A stretch of 64,000 bases of DNA from Castor canadensis (GCF_047511655.1 NC_133390.1:168908083-168972082), one strand, 5' to 3'; shown: positions 53,424-63,542, counted from the first letter of the stretch. The notes: a model not told the origin generated them from the letters alone. Numbers and translations are program-made.

Positions 53424-53796
53424 GGCTTAGCCTACAACTTAGAGACCTTGTGACAGGCAGAATTCCTGGAAGGCACCTGTGATCTCTCTGCTCCCTGCTC
53501 CTGATACCCTGGGTTGAAATCCCCTTGAGAGTGGTGGCACTTGGAACTTGTTTCTGGCCAACAGAATTGGGTATGGGTGAAGGGATAGAACTCCCTTAAC
53601 TGGGCTGTATTTTATGGCAAAGGTGGAGTATAAATATGTGCATACGTATTTCTTTGTGACTCTAATGTCTGTTTTTCTAAGATAAAAAAACATTTTTCTG
53701 GGCTGAAGGGTTTTTATGTTAATTTATGTGACCACACATAAGTTTAAAACATAAAATAATAGAAAAATATAAAGATTTCAAATATAATAAATATAT

Positions 53797-53960
53797 CCAA
53801 ACATATTTTTAGAGGATTTAACTTTTGGGTTTTTCTTCGGTTTTTTTGTTTGTTTGTTTTTGTTTTTTGGCATTACTGGGCTTTGAACTCAGGGCCTTGA
53901 ACTTGCTCGGCAGATGCTGTACCCCTTGAGCCACGCCATCAGTCCCCAAACACATTTTTA
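53797..53960 (-). repeat. dID SINE, antisense, with imperfect target duplication
   Basis: CCAAACATATTTTTA (53797-53811) and CCAAACACATTTTTA (53946-53960) flank a T/G-rich tail and GGCATTACTGGGCTTTGAAC through CTTGAGCCACGCCATCAGTC. One mismatch in 15 suggests moderate age. Confidence 0.82.
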
Positions 53961-53984
53961 TTATTGAACTGTGAAAAGGCTGAA

Positions 53985-54055
53985 CGGGGCGTGTAGCTCA
54001 GTGGTTGAGCACTTGCTTAGCATGCACAGGCCCTGGGTTCGATCCCCAGCACTGG
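53985..54055 (+). repeat. ID-type SINE with intact Pol III boxes
   Basis: A standalone tRNA-derived unit. A box TAGCTCAGTGG is at 53994-54004 and B box GGTTCGATCCC at 54036-54046, both matching the tRNA consensus, followed by an A/G-rich tail. It is not a tRNA gene because it lacks a proper 3' acceptor pairing and the terminator position. It is the least decayed ID-like unit in the window. Confidence 0.85.
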
Positions 54056-54135
54056 GACAGACAGAAGAAGGAAGGAGGAGAGGAGGCTGAACAATTTCCG
54101 TGTCTCCCATCACCCATTGACTGCCTCAGCGTCAG

Positions 54136-54240
54136 ACAACTGGTCTCACTATGTAACCCAGACTGGCCTCCTGTTGTCAGTGCTCCTGCTTCAGCCTCCC
54201 AGGTGCTGGGATTACAGGCGTGCATTACCATGCCCTGCTG
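54136..54240 (-). repeat. B1-like SINE
   Basis: GTCTCACTATGTAACCCAGA, CTTCAGCCTCCCAGGTGCTG and GGATTACAGGCGTGC in antisense. Confidence 0.88.
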
Positions 54241-54242
54241 AT

Positions 54243-54600
54243 TTCCTTCAGTTTGGTTTAGTTGCTGGGTGGTCTTGTTTCTTGCTCTAATGCTGTAGAA
54301 ACTGTCCCATGGTTTTTTCTGGCATCTTTCCACTTTCTTTTAATGACTTCTTTTTATTTCCTATGGAGGTTGTTCTTATGGCTGAAGTCAGGTAAGGACC
54401 AATCTTGTCCCCGTTGGCTGGGTCAGTTGTTCTACATATCCGCTAACCCACGGCTTCCCCCATGAGCAAAACAAACTTGCATCCGTATGCATTGGTCCCT
54501 AGACTCCATGTTCTATTTCCTTGGTCTGTTTTGTCTCTTTAGGACAAGGTTTTTCCATTTTAATTGTTACAGCTCCACTTGCTGTTCCCACACCCCAGCC
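54243..54600 (-). mobile_element. Old L1 fragment
   Basis: TGCATTGGTCCCTAGACTCC, ATTTCCTTGGTCTGTTTTGT and TTTTCCATTTTAATTGTTAC echo antisense L1 (..CCATTGGTCTATGTGTCTGTTTTT..CATGCTGTTTTAATTAC). Weak match. Confidence 0.4.
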
Positions 54601-54885
54601 AGGCGAGTTGTTCAGGGAACTGACTTATCCCAGCCGCACTTCCTTCAGGCCTTCCCCCTTCCCATTCCCTTCTGTTCAGTTTGCAGGTGACATCCCCGGT
54701 GCATGTGACATCCCCGGGACCACTTGGCCATTTCCCCGCATTGCACTTCCGTTCTCCCTCACTCATAAGTCCTAAGGCGGTTGCAGCGAGCAGGTTCTGC
54801 ACGGGCTTCCTGCAGACGACCTGCCGGGTCCTCTGTGGAGAGGAGGTGGAGAAGGGAATGACTAGGCTGTGATTATTTATTCATT

Positions 54886-54956
54886 TGCAGGGCTGAGGAT
54901 TGAACTCAGAGCCTTGAGCGTGCCAGGCAAGCGCTGTAGCACTCAGTCCCAGCCCA
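54886..54956 (-). repeat. ID-type SINE unit, antisense
   Basis: GCAGGGCTGAGGATTGAACT, CAGAGCCTTGAGCGTGCCAG, GCAAGCGCTGTAGCACTCAG. Confidence 0.86.
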
Positions 54957-55179
54957 CCCCACACTTCATGCCTTAAATAGGTATTTCCAAATTGCCCTCT
55001 TAAGTGGCCACACCAAATTTGAACTTGCAAGGATTATTTCACAAGAGAAGTCAGTGTCCTGACCGATTTAATGTTTAGTGTAGCAGAGATTGACAGCTGT
55101 CACTCAGTCTCTGTTCTCTCTTTTCACGGTAGTAATAGGATATTTAGCTTGGTACTCTGTTCCTGGACAAAGTGTACAT

Positions 55180-55484
55180 TTCTTTTGAAATCCCATGCAA
55201 CTAGGCCTGGCCGAATCACTAAGCCTTGGCCAGTAGGATGTAAATAGAGGTGATATTCAGCTTCTGCACAGTTCTCCAAGAAGCAAGAGTGTGCCCAACT
55301 GCTCTCTTCCTGCTTCCTCCTGGCTGGAATGCAGATATGATGACTAGAGTTAAAGCAGCCATTTTGGACTACAAAATGGAAACCACCTTATTGATGATGT
55401 GTAGCAACAGAACAGAAGGACCCAAATGATTGTGGGGCTATCAATTGGCTGTCTAGACTTTTATGTGAGAAAAAGAAATGTAGT
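55180..55484 (+). repeat. Old LTR-like repeat (unclassified)
   Basis: CTTGGCCAGTAGGATGTAAA, TTCCTGCTTCCTCCTGGCTG, GAATGCAGATATGATGACTA, GACTACAAAATGGAAACCAC and AGAAGGACCCAAATGATTGT follow a repeat order common in mammals that I cannot name with certainty. Confidence 0.5.
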
Positions 55485-55984
55485 CTGAAAGCCACTTTTT
55501 GAAGATGTCTTACAGAGACCATAAATGATCAGATCACTGAATACTGAAAGAGAAAGGAAGGCAAAGAAAGCCATGGGTCCCACTGGAGATGTCACTAGAG
55601 GTGACTTGACTTGATCACCCAACAACCCTAGGAGGAAGAGAGTCAGGATGTAGCTATGTAGCAGCTCTTATCTTACAGGTTGTTAAAAACACGGTTGTAT
55701 ACCTACTTCTCCCCTTGGGATTTTTCTCCCCGGTTGCTTCCTGAAGGCCGAGGGATTCTGAGGGATTTGGGATTAGGCTCGCTGGAGGAACAGGAGAGAT
55801 GGCTTCCAGGGCACCTGGGGCTTTGGCAGGATTGTGCACTTGCTCACTAGCTGATTCCTCTGTCTTGAAAACTTAAGTGGTTCAGCCTTTTAAATCTGTT
55901 CCTAAACCCAGGGTAACGAATGACCTTTGTCCCCCTCAGGTCACTGAAAAGAATTTTCTTGTGTTTGTGGCTAATTCCTCAATA
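55485..55984. other. Intergenic sequence, no gene seen
   Basis: Nothing assignable. Confidence 0.4.
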
Positions 55985-56435
55985 GCAGAGGCCCAAAGGG
56001 ACAGATGCCTGGGCGGCTTAGATCAAAAATAAACACAGGAGGAGAGGGCCTGAGTTTCTTGTGTTCATCTGGCTTTCAGTCACTGAGTGGTGTGGGGATT
56101 GCAGAAGCTGTACAGGCATTCTAGGAAATCATTCTGAATTACTAAAGGTGCAATTTACCAAACCTAGTTTTTAAGTTTTTTTTTTTTTTTTGAAATCTGT
56201 TGTTCTATTTATGGGAACAGCCTCCCAAAAGCTGGTTATAATTTTAAAGAAAATCCATTATTCATGTCTGGCCCCATTCGTAAACTTAGCCTTGGAATGT
56301 CACATTTAAATGGCCTTAAATATTGTAAATGACATTTCTGAGTCTGATATTCTGGATTTTTCTTTGCAAGAACTTCAACTGGCAACATTTCCATCACTCA
56401 AGTAAATGCTTGTCATAATAAGTTCTACTTTACAG
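55985..56435. promoter_or_regulatory. Candidate regulatory block with TCF/LEF-FOX motif pair
   Basis: AGATCAAA at 56020-56027 directly precedes ATAAACA at 56029-56035 (TCF/LEF-like and forkhead-like). GGAATGT (TEAD-like) is at 56294-56300. The right half (56230-56435) is repeat-free and AT-rich. A T-run at about 56178 splits the block. Function unproven. Confidence 0.3.
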
Positions 56436-56450
56436 CAGATCTTAAATCCT

Positions 56451-56486
56451 TTCTTCCTTCCATCCTTCCTTCCTTCCTTCCTTCCA
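56451..56486. repeat. (TTCC)n tract
   Basis: TTCC units that adjoin the T-rich tail of the next antisense SINE. On the minus strand they form a purine tail. Confidence 0.92.
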
Positions 56487-56678
56487 TTTTTGTGGTGCTG
56501 GGATTTGAACTTGGGGCCTACACCTTGAGCCACTCCACCAACCCTTTATTGTGAAGGGTTTTTTTTTGAGGTAGGGGCTCATGAACTATTTTCCTGGGCT
56601 GGCTTTGAACTGTGATCCTCCTGATCTCTGCCTCCTGAGTAGCTGGGATTACAGGCTTGAGCCACCTACTCCCAGCCT
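56485..56678 (-). repeat. B1-dID SINE of the short (deleted) dID subtype, antisense
   Basis: On + the tRNA-like half reads GGGATTTGAACTTGGGGCCT then ACACCTTGAGCCACTCCACC, lacking the same internal stretch as the 50.2 kb copy. Both also share the linker that reads CCCTTCACAA on the sense strand. The B1 half follows (TTTGAGGTAGGGGCTCATGA, GAGTAGCTGGGATTACAGGC). Confidence 0.92.
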
Positions 56679-56744
56679 TGAATTCTCTTAAATGTGCCGG
56701 TGATTACATACTAACTAAGGAAAACTTCTATTTCAAATTGTGCC

Positions 56745-57075
56745 CTTCTGGGCTATTTATGTATCTTCTTTTCTGAAGAGTTAGTTCAAAATTTTTGTCC
56801 ATTTTTTAAATTATTTGTCTTCTTACTGTAGAGTTATAAAAGTTCTTTGCTATTTGTTATAAATTCCACATGTTCGTTATATCTGCCTGATTCGTGTGTT
56901 GATTTCTGCCACTCTTGCCTCTTATTTTTTCAGTTTTGATTTTTTTTTAACAAGAATGTTAAATTTTGACAAAGTCTAAGCAATGTTTTCGTTCTTGGTT
57001 TGTACTTTGTGTGTTCTAAGAAACCTTTGCTCAGCCTGAGGTTGTAATGATTTTCTCATCCTCGTTCTAGAATTA
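56745..57075 (-). mobile_element. Old L1 3' region fragment, antisense
   Basis: CAAAATTTTTGTCCATTTTT, AATTATTTGTCTTCTTACTG, AAAAGTTCTTTGCTATTTGT, TTTGCTCAGCCTGAGG, ATTTTCTCATCCTCGTTCTA follow the antisense order of old L1 3' ends (..TTTTGCCCATTTTT..TTATTTGTTTTCTT..TCATTGCC.AGACC..). Confidence 0.65.
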
Positions 57076-57439
57076 CAATGGTTTAGGGCTCACCTGAAGT
57101 CTGTGGTGTGCGCTGGGCTGGTTCTCATGCACCCTGTGAGGTAGCAGGGGATGCTGACGGGGCTACTGCATGCATTCTTGTGCTTTTGGAAGCGTTGTTT
57201 TGAGAAGAGGTCCTTAGATGTCACCAGAGAGGCCAGAGGGAAGAGTCCTAGAGACCAAGGGATGGCACCACAGACCCCAGGAACGTATTCTAAGTAGCCT
57301 CTTCATCCCACAGGTCTGGGGAGACCCTGGGCCAGAGAACCAACTGGAGTCCTGGTCAAGATGGGGCTAGCAGCCCCAGACTCTCCCAGAGTCCTTAGGA
57401 CTTCATAACTTCAGAGCGGGTTGTCACAGCTTGGGCTGG

Positions 57440-57850
57440 TCACAGGAGTTTGCAGCTGCCTCCTGTTTGATACTTCTTGTGTGTCTCACATCCTCGTACT
57501 TGTAGCAGATCTAAGTCATCCTGCTCTGTGACAAGAGTCCCAGTTGGCAGGGTTGCTCTTACTGTGTGCTTCATTGTCCATGGTGCCTCTAACACTCGCC
57601 CAGGAGCCCCGGGCTCCAGAGGTTTCAGGACCTCTGATTCCACCAGCCTCTTCAGATGTTCCATGTCTGCAGGACCACACACTCTTCCAAATGGAGAATG
57701 ACATGGGGTGCCATTCCGGACATCAGTGAGGCCTCTCAGTCCCAGACACACACCAGACCCACTTGGTTCCATTCACCAGCAAAGCCCTTATGCTCAGCTG
57801 AAAGTCAAATGTATTGAGCCAGAAATCTTGTCATTCTGTTTGCTGCTTCT
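57440..57850 (-). other. Minus-strand open frame of unknown origin (possible retroelement internal piece)
   Basis: A 110-codon frame (57440-57772) contains VRATLPTGTLVTEQDDLDLL and ends KYQTGGSCKLL-stop. The composition is more protein-like than other frames in the window. No domain is recognised, and there are no splice sites or promoter. Antisense MaLR-type LTRs begin at about 58010 just upstream on this strand, so it may be a decayed internal segment of such an element. A fragment of a processed pseudogene is the other option. Confidence 0.2.
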
Positions 57851-58009
57851 CTCCAGGGGGAAAAAAGAAAGTAAAAGTGACAGGTCTTTGAAGGAATGGG
57901 CAAGGAGGAGAGGAGAGGTAGAAATTCTTGGGGTTCAAATTAGAAAGCCAGCCTGCCTCCAGCCTGGGGGGGAACCTGGATTAGTCAACTTTCCACCAGT
58001 GGAATGAAA

Positions 58010-58395
58010 TTCCGGTCAATCAACTCATACAGAGAAAGGATTTACAGCTTGTGGTTCTGGAGGTTCCAGTCTAGGATTGATGACACATTGTTTTGGACCT
58101 CTGGTGAGCTCAGCCCATCATGACAGAAGTGTGTAGTGGCACAAACTCTTGTCCCCAGAAGCCAGCAAGTAGAAAGAGACAGGACTAGGAAGTTCCTGGG
58201 GTCCTATGATCCCCTTGGAGGACAGCTCCCAGTGACCTACGGACCTCCACTGGGTCCCACCTCCTAAATGGTCCACCACCTCCCAATAGCACCACCCTGG
58301 AGCCACCCCAGCTTATTTCTCACCATTTCCAAAGGGAAAAACTCCAATGCATGACGTGTTAACTCAAGCCCAAACCAATCTCCTAAACTGGAACC
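58010..58395 (-). mobile_element. Rodent MaLR-type LTR, antisense
   Basis: GGATTTACAGCTTGTGGTTC, TGGAGGTTCCAGTCTAGGAT, AGCAAGTAGAAAGAGACAGG, CCCACCTCCTAAATGGTCCA and CCTCCCAATAGCACCACCCT are antisense LTR landmarks. Confidence 0.68.
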
Positions 58396-58409
58396 AAACA
58401 CTAAAATGC

Positions 58410-58760
58410 TGCCCTCAGTCTGATTGTTCTGCCATCACAAAACACCCGAGGGTGTGTATTTTATAAAGAACAGAAATTTGGAGGTTGGAAAGTTCAAGAT
58501 TCAGAACTTCTCAAGGTTCAGAGCAGGTTCAGAGAGCAGGGTTGCTGTCTGATTCCAGCATGGCTCCTTGTTGCTCTCCTTCACAGGGGAGGACACTGTG
58601 TCCTGTGGGGAAGGGAAAGTGAACCTCTTCTGTAAGGGCCTTAATCCTCTTAATTCCAGCACATTGGCATTAAGTTTCATCACTGAGCCGTGGAGGGGAC
58701 ACATCTGAGGCACAGCAAATGTCTGTCCGATCAGACGAGCGTGATGGGATGGAACACGCT
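58410..58760 (-). mobile_element. MaLR/MLT1-like LTR remnant, antisense
   Basis: TGTTCTGCCATCACAAAACA, ATAAAGAACAGAAATTTGGA, GGTTGGAAAGTTCAAGATTC and GCCTTAATCCTCTTAATTCC, then CACATTGGCATTAAGTTTCA. A second LTR directly beside the previous one, but of a different subtype. Confidence 0.6.
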
Positions 58761-59684
58761 TAAAACTCGCTTCCCTATCATCGAGTGATTCCTGGCGTTT
58801 TCCACAGACTGTGTGTGGTGACAGCCACACTGGCTGTGTGGCACTCTTGTCGCTCTGCTGGGACTATTCAAACTGTGGATCTGGTGTTCTCTCATGGTGG
58901 GTGAAATAACTCTTTTCCTTTTGTTCTTTTGATAGAGACAAGCCAATAATTGAGAGAAGCACGCCTTCTGTGACGGTCGGGTGGTGAGGTCACTCCACGG
59001 GGAACCCATTTTCTAGAGGGGGGTTGGAAAGGACACTGATATTTGCCTGCCTGGATTGGGGAAGATGTGAGAATGTTTCTCTTCTTTTCTGGCAAAGGAA
59101 TATTTTTGTACCTCAGATGTTTAAAAAGTCCCCACCCCCACATACATCCTGAGTCACCTACTGTCACTTTCATAAAGACCCTTTTCTATCAATATCAGGC
59201 AGCTCTGACCCCCCATGTAACTCTGCCTGTCACTGTCCTCTGTCGTCACTATCCTCGTGCCGTGAAGTCACGAACACAATGGAGCACCTGATCCCCTGGT
59301 TTTCAGTTTTGTCTCTGCACAGCTTTGGGAGTTCCCAGCCCCTTTACAGGTACCCACCAGAGAAAGAGGTGACGCTGAAGCTGGGATTCCTTCTTCCTTC
59401 TTTCATACTGAGCTCTATGCACACTTGCTTTTGAATACCACTGATATAATTCATCACATTTTCCTCTTTGCATTGGCTGCCAGGAAGCTCAGCATCTAAT
59501 TCTCAGTCCCACTGGAAGTGTCCAAGACCTCAGTCCACATTTTGTGTGCAAACCTCACCCTTGATTTTTCTCTCCTGTTTCCCTGTCACCTTGCTTTCTT
59601 TAGTCTGCTGCCAGATATAAATTTTTACATGCTGTCTCAAATCCTTCATGAAAAGAACCAAGGTTTAAAAACTGCATTTTAAAA
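58761..59684. other. Intergenic sequence, no gene seen
   Basis: About 0.9 kb with no assignable repeat, exon or RNA gene. Confidence 0.4.
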
Positions 59685-59919
59685 TGGAGTACTTTTTTTT
59701 AATTTTAGCAATACTAGGGATGGAACTCAGGATTTGTGCGTGCTAGGCAAGTGCTCTAACACTTGAACCATGCTCTCAGCCCTTTCATTTGTTTATTTTT
59801 GAGACAGTGTCTTGACAACTTTGACTGAGGTTGTCCTCCAGCTCTCAATTCTCCTTTCTCCACCTCTCAAGTAGCTGGGATTACAGGCTTGCACCTCCAT
59901 ATCTGACTGGAGTACTTTT
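59685..59919 (-). repeat. B1-dID dimeric SINE with 12-bp target duplication
   Basis: TGGAGTACTTTT at 59685-59696 and 59908-59919 flanks an antisense dimer: GCAATACTAGGGATGGAACT, GCTAGGCAAGTGCTCTAACA, then TTTTGAGACAGTGTCTTGAC and AGTAGCTGGGATTACAGGCT. Confidence 0.95.
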
Positions 59920-60326
59920 CTATAGAGGAGATCTTTGCAAGAGAGAAGGAATGTGCATTAAAAAATGAGGCATGGTTTTGCACAGGGAACACGTGTGTTT
60001 GTAGGAACATATATGTTGAATACACCATGATGTTCATGTTTTTCAAAGTTAACATGGTCTCTTGGCTTTAGAGTATCTTTCCATGGAAGATTCTGGAGAG
60101 AAGGGTATTTTATCGCTTAGCAATTTTAGATTTTGTTTGGGATTGTTTTGCTGGTCATTATAAGGAGAAATCAGAGGGAAAAGAGACAGAAAGAGCACTC
60201 CTGGAGAGGAAGGTGGCTGAATTTCCCGTGGTCTTGAATAAGAATTGGTGACTTATGTCCTCTCTGAGCTTCTGCTGAATCACCTGGTGTGACTCTTCCT
60301 CTCCCAAACAAGGGACCTCACTCTGC
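59920..60326. other. Intergenic sequence, no gene seen
   Basis: Nothing assignable. Confidence 0.4.
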
Positions 60327-60487
60327 TGCACACTGAAACCACTTGGGGAGCGCTGACAAATGCTAAGGGCACAGTCCCATCCCCAGAGAGCCCGGCTTAA
60401 TTGGTCTGGGTTGGGTCTCAGCGTGGGGATTTTTTAAAAGCTCCCCTGGAGAGTCTAATGTGCCCTGGGGTTGGGAACCACTGCCCT
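60327..60487 (+). mobile_element. MER5A-like hAT MITE
   Basis: CACTGAAACCACTTGGGGAG, AGAGAGCCCGGCTTAATTGG, TCTGGGTTGGGTCTCAGCGT, TTTTTTAAAAGCTCCCCTGG and AGTCTAATGTGCCCTGGGGT, ending GGGAACCACTG. Nearly complete apart from the first 25 or so bases. Non-coding. Confidence 0.85.
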
Positions 60488-61879
60488 GAGAGAAGGAAAA
60501 ATAAAATTAACAAGCAGCTGGCTCCCCTGTCTCTCAGGGGCGTGGGCGTGGGCGGGTGTGGGGCGGCCGCAGTTTGTGAGATAATGGGCTGGATTCTGGG
60601 AGAGGAAGAAAATTACCTTCTAGTCCTTCAAGTTATTAAGTGTTCAACATTTCCCCACCACCCCCAGGAAGAAATGTCTCGTACCCTGGCTCAGTATACG
60701 TGTGTAAATACTTACGTATGCAGCAGTCGCTCAGTGTACGTAGGAGATGGTTCCAGGACTCCATGGACACCAACACCCTTCCTGCTCAAGTCCCTTAGGT
60801 AAAATGGCATAGCATTTGCATAAATCCACACACTTTCTCTTGTGTATTTCTATTCATCTCTAGTTATTCCTCACACCTAATGCAATTTAAATGCTATGGA
60901 AATACCTGGGATAGCATATTTTTTAGGGAATAATGACAAGGGGAAAAAAAGTCTTACATATTCAGTAAAGATGGAATTTTTTCTCCAAATATTTTCAGTT
61001 TGAGGCTGGTTGAATTTGGGGCACAGAACCCGAACATACAGAGGGCCATTGGTGTTCCCCATTTCACTCTGTTTCATTTTAATTCTTCTTCAGAAAAAAA
61101 AAAAAATCGAGGCTCAAAGGCCAAGATAAACAAAGCACCCCCAGAGGACATGAAGACGTTTGCAAGATTTAGAACAGCGTGGAGCTCTCTGAGAAGATGC
61201 TACAGCAAGGGAATGTGTGCGTGCAGTGATGGGATCTGTTGAGGAATGGCTGGCCCAGCTCCGGTCATAGTAGAAGGTGGACGGCCACCGTGAACTCCAT
61301 GCGTTTTCACAGTAACAGTGCAAAGCAAGAGACGAGAAAATGAGGGCCAAGGATACATGTGCACTGTGCTTCTAGACGGCAGAGTCACCATCTTCCTGCC
61401 TCTAGCTGGCCCCCTTGGAGGACCGCCATGTTTGCTGAATCCTTTGCTGCCAAGGTTGGGGGACAGAAAAGGGATGGAATGAGCTAGGATCAGAGGTGGG
61501 GCCAAGAATGGGGGGCCTGGCATATATGCAATATTGGAATCCCACTTAAGAAAAAGAGTACAAAATTATTCCAAGTCTGAAGCTAGATATAAGAGTGGAT
61601 CATTTCTTTAAGTAAAGCAGAGAATTCACAACAAATTCAGGTTTTAAGAAGCTGAAAAAATTTTGCAAACATTACAATATTTCATCAACTAAATTGTCAC
61701 ACTGCCAGGTACCATCTCCATATCACCCTGCTCCAAGGCAAGTGGAGTCAGAGTGACAAGGGTGGGTGAATGTGACTGCAGCCACATGTGGAAAGTAGCT
61801 GACTTTTGTAAATTTTTCATGAACAAGTGACTATGGGAACCTATATCTAGTTCCCTGTTGGGCCTTAGAAGGGGTCCGA
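60488..61879. other. Intergenic sequence, no gene seen
   Basis: About 1.4 kb. A GC-rich spot at 60538-60570 (CGTGGGCGTGGGCGGGTGTG) contains GGGCGG-type boxes but is too short for an island. A13 run near 61094. No exon supported. Confidence 0.4.
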
Positions 61880-62092
61880 GGCCAGGTGTGATGCACACAC
61901 CTGTAATTCCAGTACTGGGGAGGCAGAGGCAGGAGGATCTCTAGCTCAAGGCCAGTCTGGGTTTCATAGTGAGACCCTGTATCAAAAAACAAAAACAAAA
62001 CAAACAAACAAAAAACCAAGGACTGGGGTACCTCAGTTGTAGAGAGCTTGCCTGGTGTTTGTAAGGCTTTGGGTTTCATCTCCAACACCAAA
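61880..62092 (+). repeat. B1-ID dimeric SINE
   Basis: GCCAGGTGTGATGCACACAC, TGTAATTCCAGTACTGGGGA, AAGGCCAGTCTGGGTTTCAT, an (AAAC)n linker, then GACTGGGGTACCTCAGTTGT and GGGTTTCATCTCCAACACC. Confidence 0.88.
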
Positions 62093-62202
62093 AGAAAAAA
62101 AAAGAAGAGAGAGAGAGAGGGAAGGAGGAAGGAGGGAGGGAGGAAAGAAGGAAGGAAGGAAAAAGAAAGGGAGAGAGAGGAAAAAAGAAAAGAAAAAGGA
62201 GC
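62093..62202. repeat. Homopurine tail (GGAA/GAGA)n
   Basis: About 110 almost pure A/G bases continuing the A-tail of the SINE just upstream. It explains the Lys/Arg/Glu-rich frames. Confidence 0.92.
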
Positions 62203-62764
62203 CCAGGAATTTAAAGGTCGTCAGCTTCCCAGGAACACTGCAGCTGTCAGTGAAGACTGGAGTCTGTCTCAAGAGAGGAGCTTTGGTGAATTTGCTCCAC
62301 CTGAATGCGTTGGCTCAGCCTCTACCTCCTTGACCTTGCTTTCCTTGACCTTGGCCTTGGTCTTTCTAAAGGGAGCATGCATGCAGCAGCCTCCTCTTGG
62401 TGTCTGGGGCATTACATGAGATGAGGAAGTGCTGGGCACATCGGATGAACGTAGAGTTGCCATTTCAGAAAAGTTTTAGTGCAAGTGTGCACCACCGATG
62501 GCAAGGGGCATACTTATATTTCTGCAATTCAAATTTGGGCACTCTTTTATTGAGCTCAACAAACCTCAGTGGTTGCCATTGTTTTGGAGTTGGAGCATCC
62601 TGGGTATCCCACGAAGGCGTTCGTACACATTGGAGGGGAAAGCCTGCAGAGACCCCATTGAAGACCGTGTTTTGTGGGGGAGACTAAATAGGGTGGCCAT
62701 GAAGTAAGTGGGTTGTCTTCATTTGAGCTTGTGGGTGGAGGGAGTCATACAAGTTACTTCCCAG
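62203..62764. other. Promoter-upstream unique sequence
   Basis: Unique sequence about 0.5-1 kb before the CpG island. It holds two TGACCTTG motifs (62331, 62346), the extended half-site type bound by orphan nuclear receptors such as ERR or SF-1. No exon found. Confidence 0.4.
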
Positions 62765-62830
62765 TAAGCCAGAGAAGCTCGTGGAACCTCAGTTTCCTGG
62801 TCTGTAAAATGAGTGAAGCCTCCTCCCCGA
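62765..62830 (+). repeat. MIR SINE fragment
   Basis: GGAACCTCAGTTTCCTGGTC then TGTAAAATGAGTGAAGCCTC is a clear MIR core. Confidence 0.78.
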
Positions 62831-62857
62831 GGCCTCACCGCTAGTGGCACTACCTAT

Positions 62858-63050
62858 TCCCACGGTCAAATGTCACCTCCTCAGAAAGGTCTTCCCGGAT
62901 TGCTAAGGTTCCGCACCCCACCCCACCAGCACACATTGTTCTCTCCTTCATAGTAACGCAATTTTGAATTCCTCCCTTTTTACTTGTGATCTGTCTGTCC
63001 ATGTGAATAAGTTCCGGGAGGGCAGAAAACTAGTCTGTCTTGTTCTAGCT
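62858..63050 (+). repeat. L2 LINE 3' fragment beside the promoter
   Basis: GGTCAAATGTCACCTCCTCA, GAAAGGTCTTCCCGGATTGC and the closing GTTCCGGGAGGGCAGAAAAC match the L2 3' region and stop just short of the CpG island. Confidence 0.78.
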
Positions 63051-63199
63051 GAATGGCCCGCCCTGGCACGGCTGCTGCTGCTGTGTGTGAATGAATGAAT
63101 GGGCGGGAGAATGAATGAATGCTCCAGCCATTGGCGAGGTCCCTTGCAATCAGCCCCTCCTTTCTCCGGCGGCGCCGGGCTGCAGGGAGGCCGCGCAGC

Positions 63200-63507
63200 C
63201 CCGGGAGGGAGGCGGTGGGGGGCGGGGGTGGGGGGCTGGGCCCTCGGCTCCTCCAGGACCGGCGACAGCGAGCGCTCGGCATGCTGCAGGCGCCGAGAGC
63301 AGCGCGGCGACACTGCAGGGCCTGAGCCCCGCGCCGCGTCCCGCCGGCCGTGTGCGCCACGGAGCCAGCGCCGCGCCTCGGCGCCCCCACGCGCCCACGC
63401 GGCGACGCGGGCCCGGGCGGGGGCAGCGCAGGGCCGGGCGCAGGGAGGGAAGGGGCCGCTCCTCCCGCGCAGGCGGCGGCCGCGGCAGCCCAGGAGGTGG
63501 AGGCAGC

Positions 63508-63542
<35 letters not shown>

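Noticed and set aside
53985..54055. Possible tRNA gene
   Set aside because: Intact A and B boxes, but no closed acceptor stem or anticodon arm, and a SINE-type tail. It is an ID-type SINE.
60538..60575. Second small GC-box promoter
   Set aside because: Only about 40 bases of GC-rich sequence with a few CpGs. No island, no donor, no start-site features.
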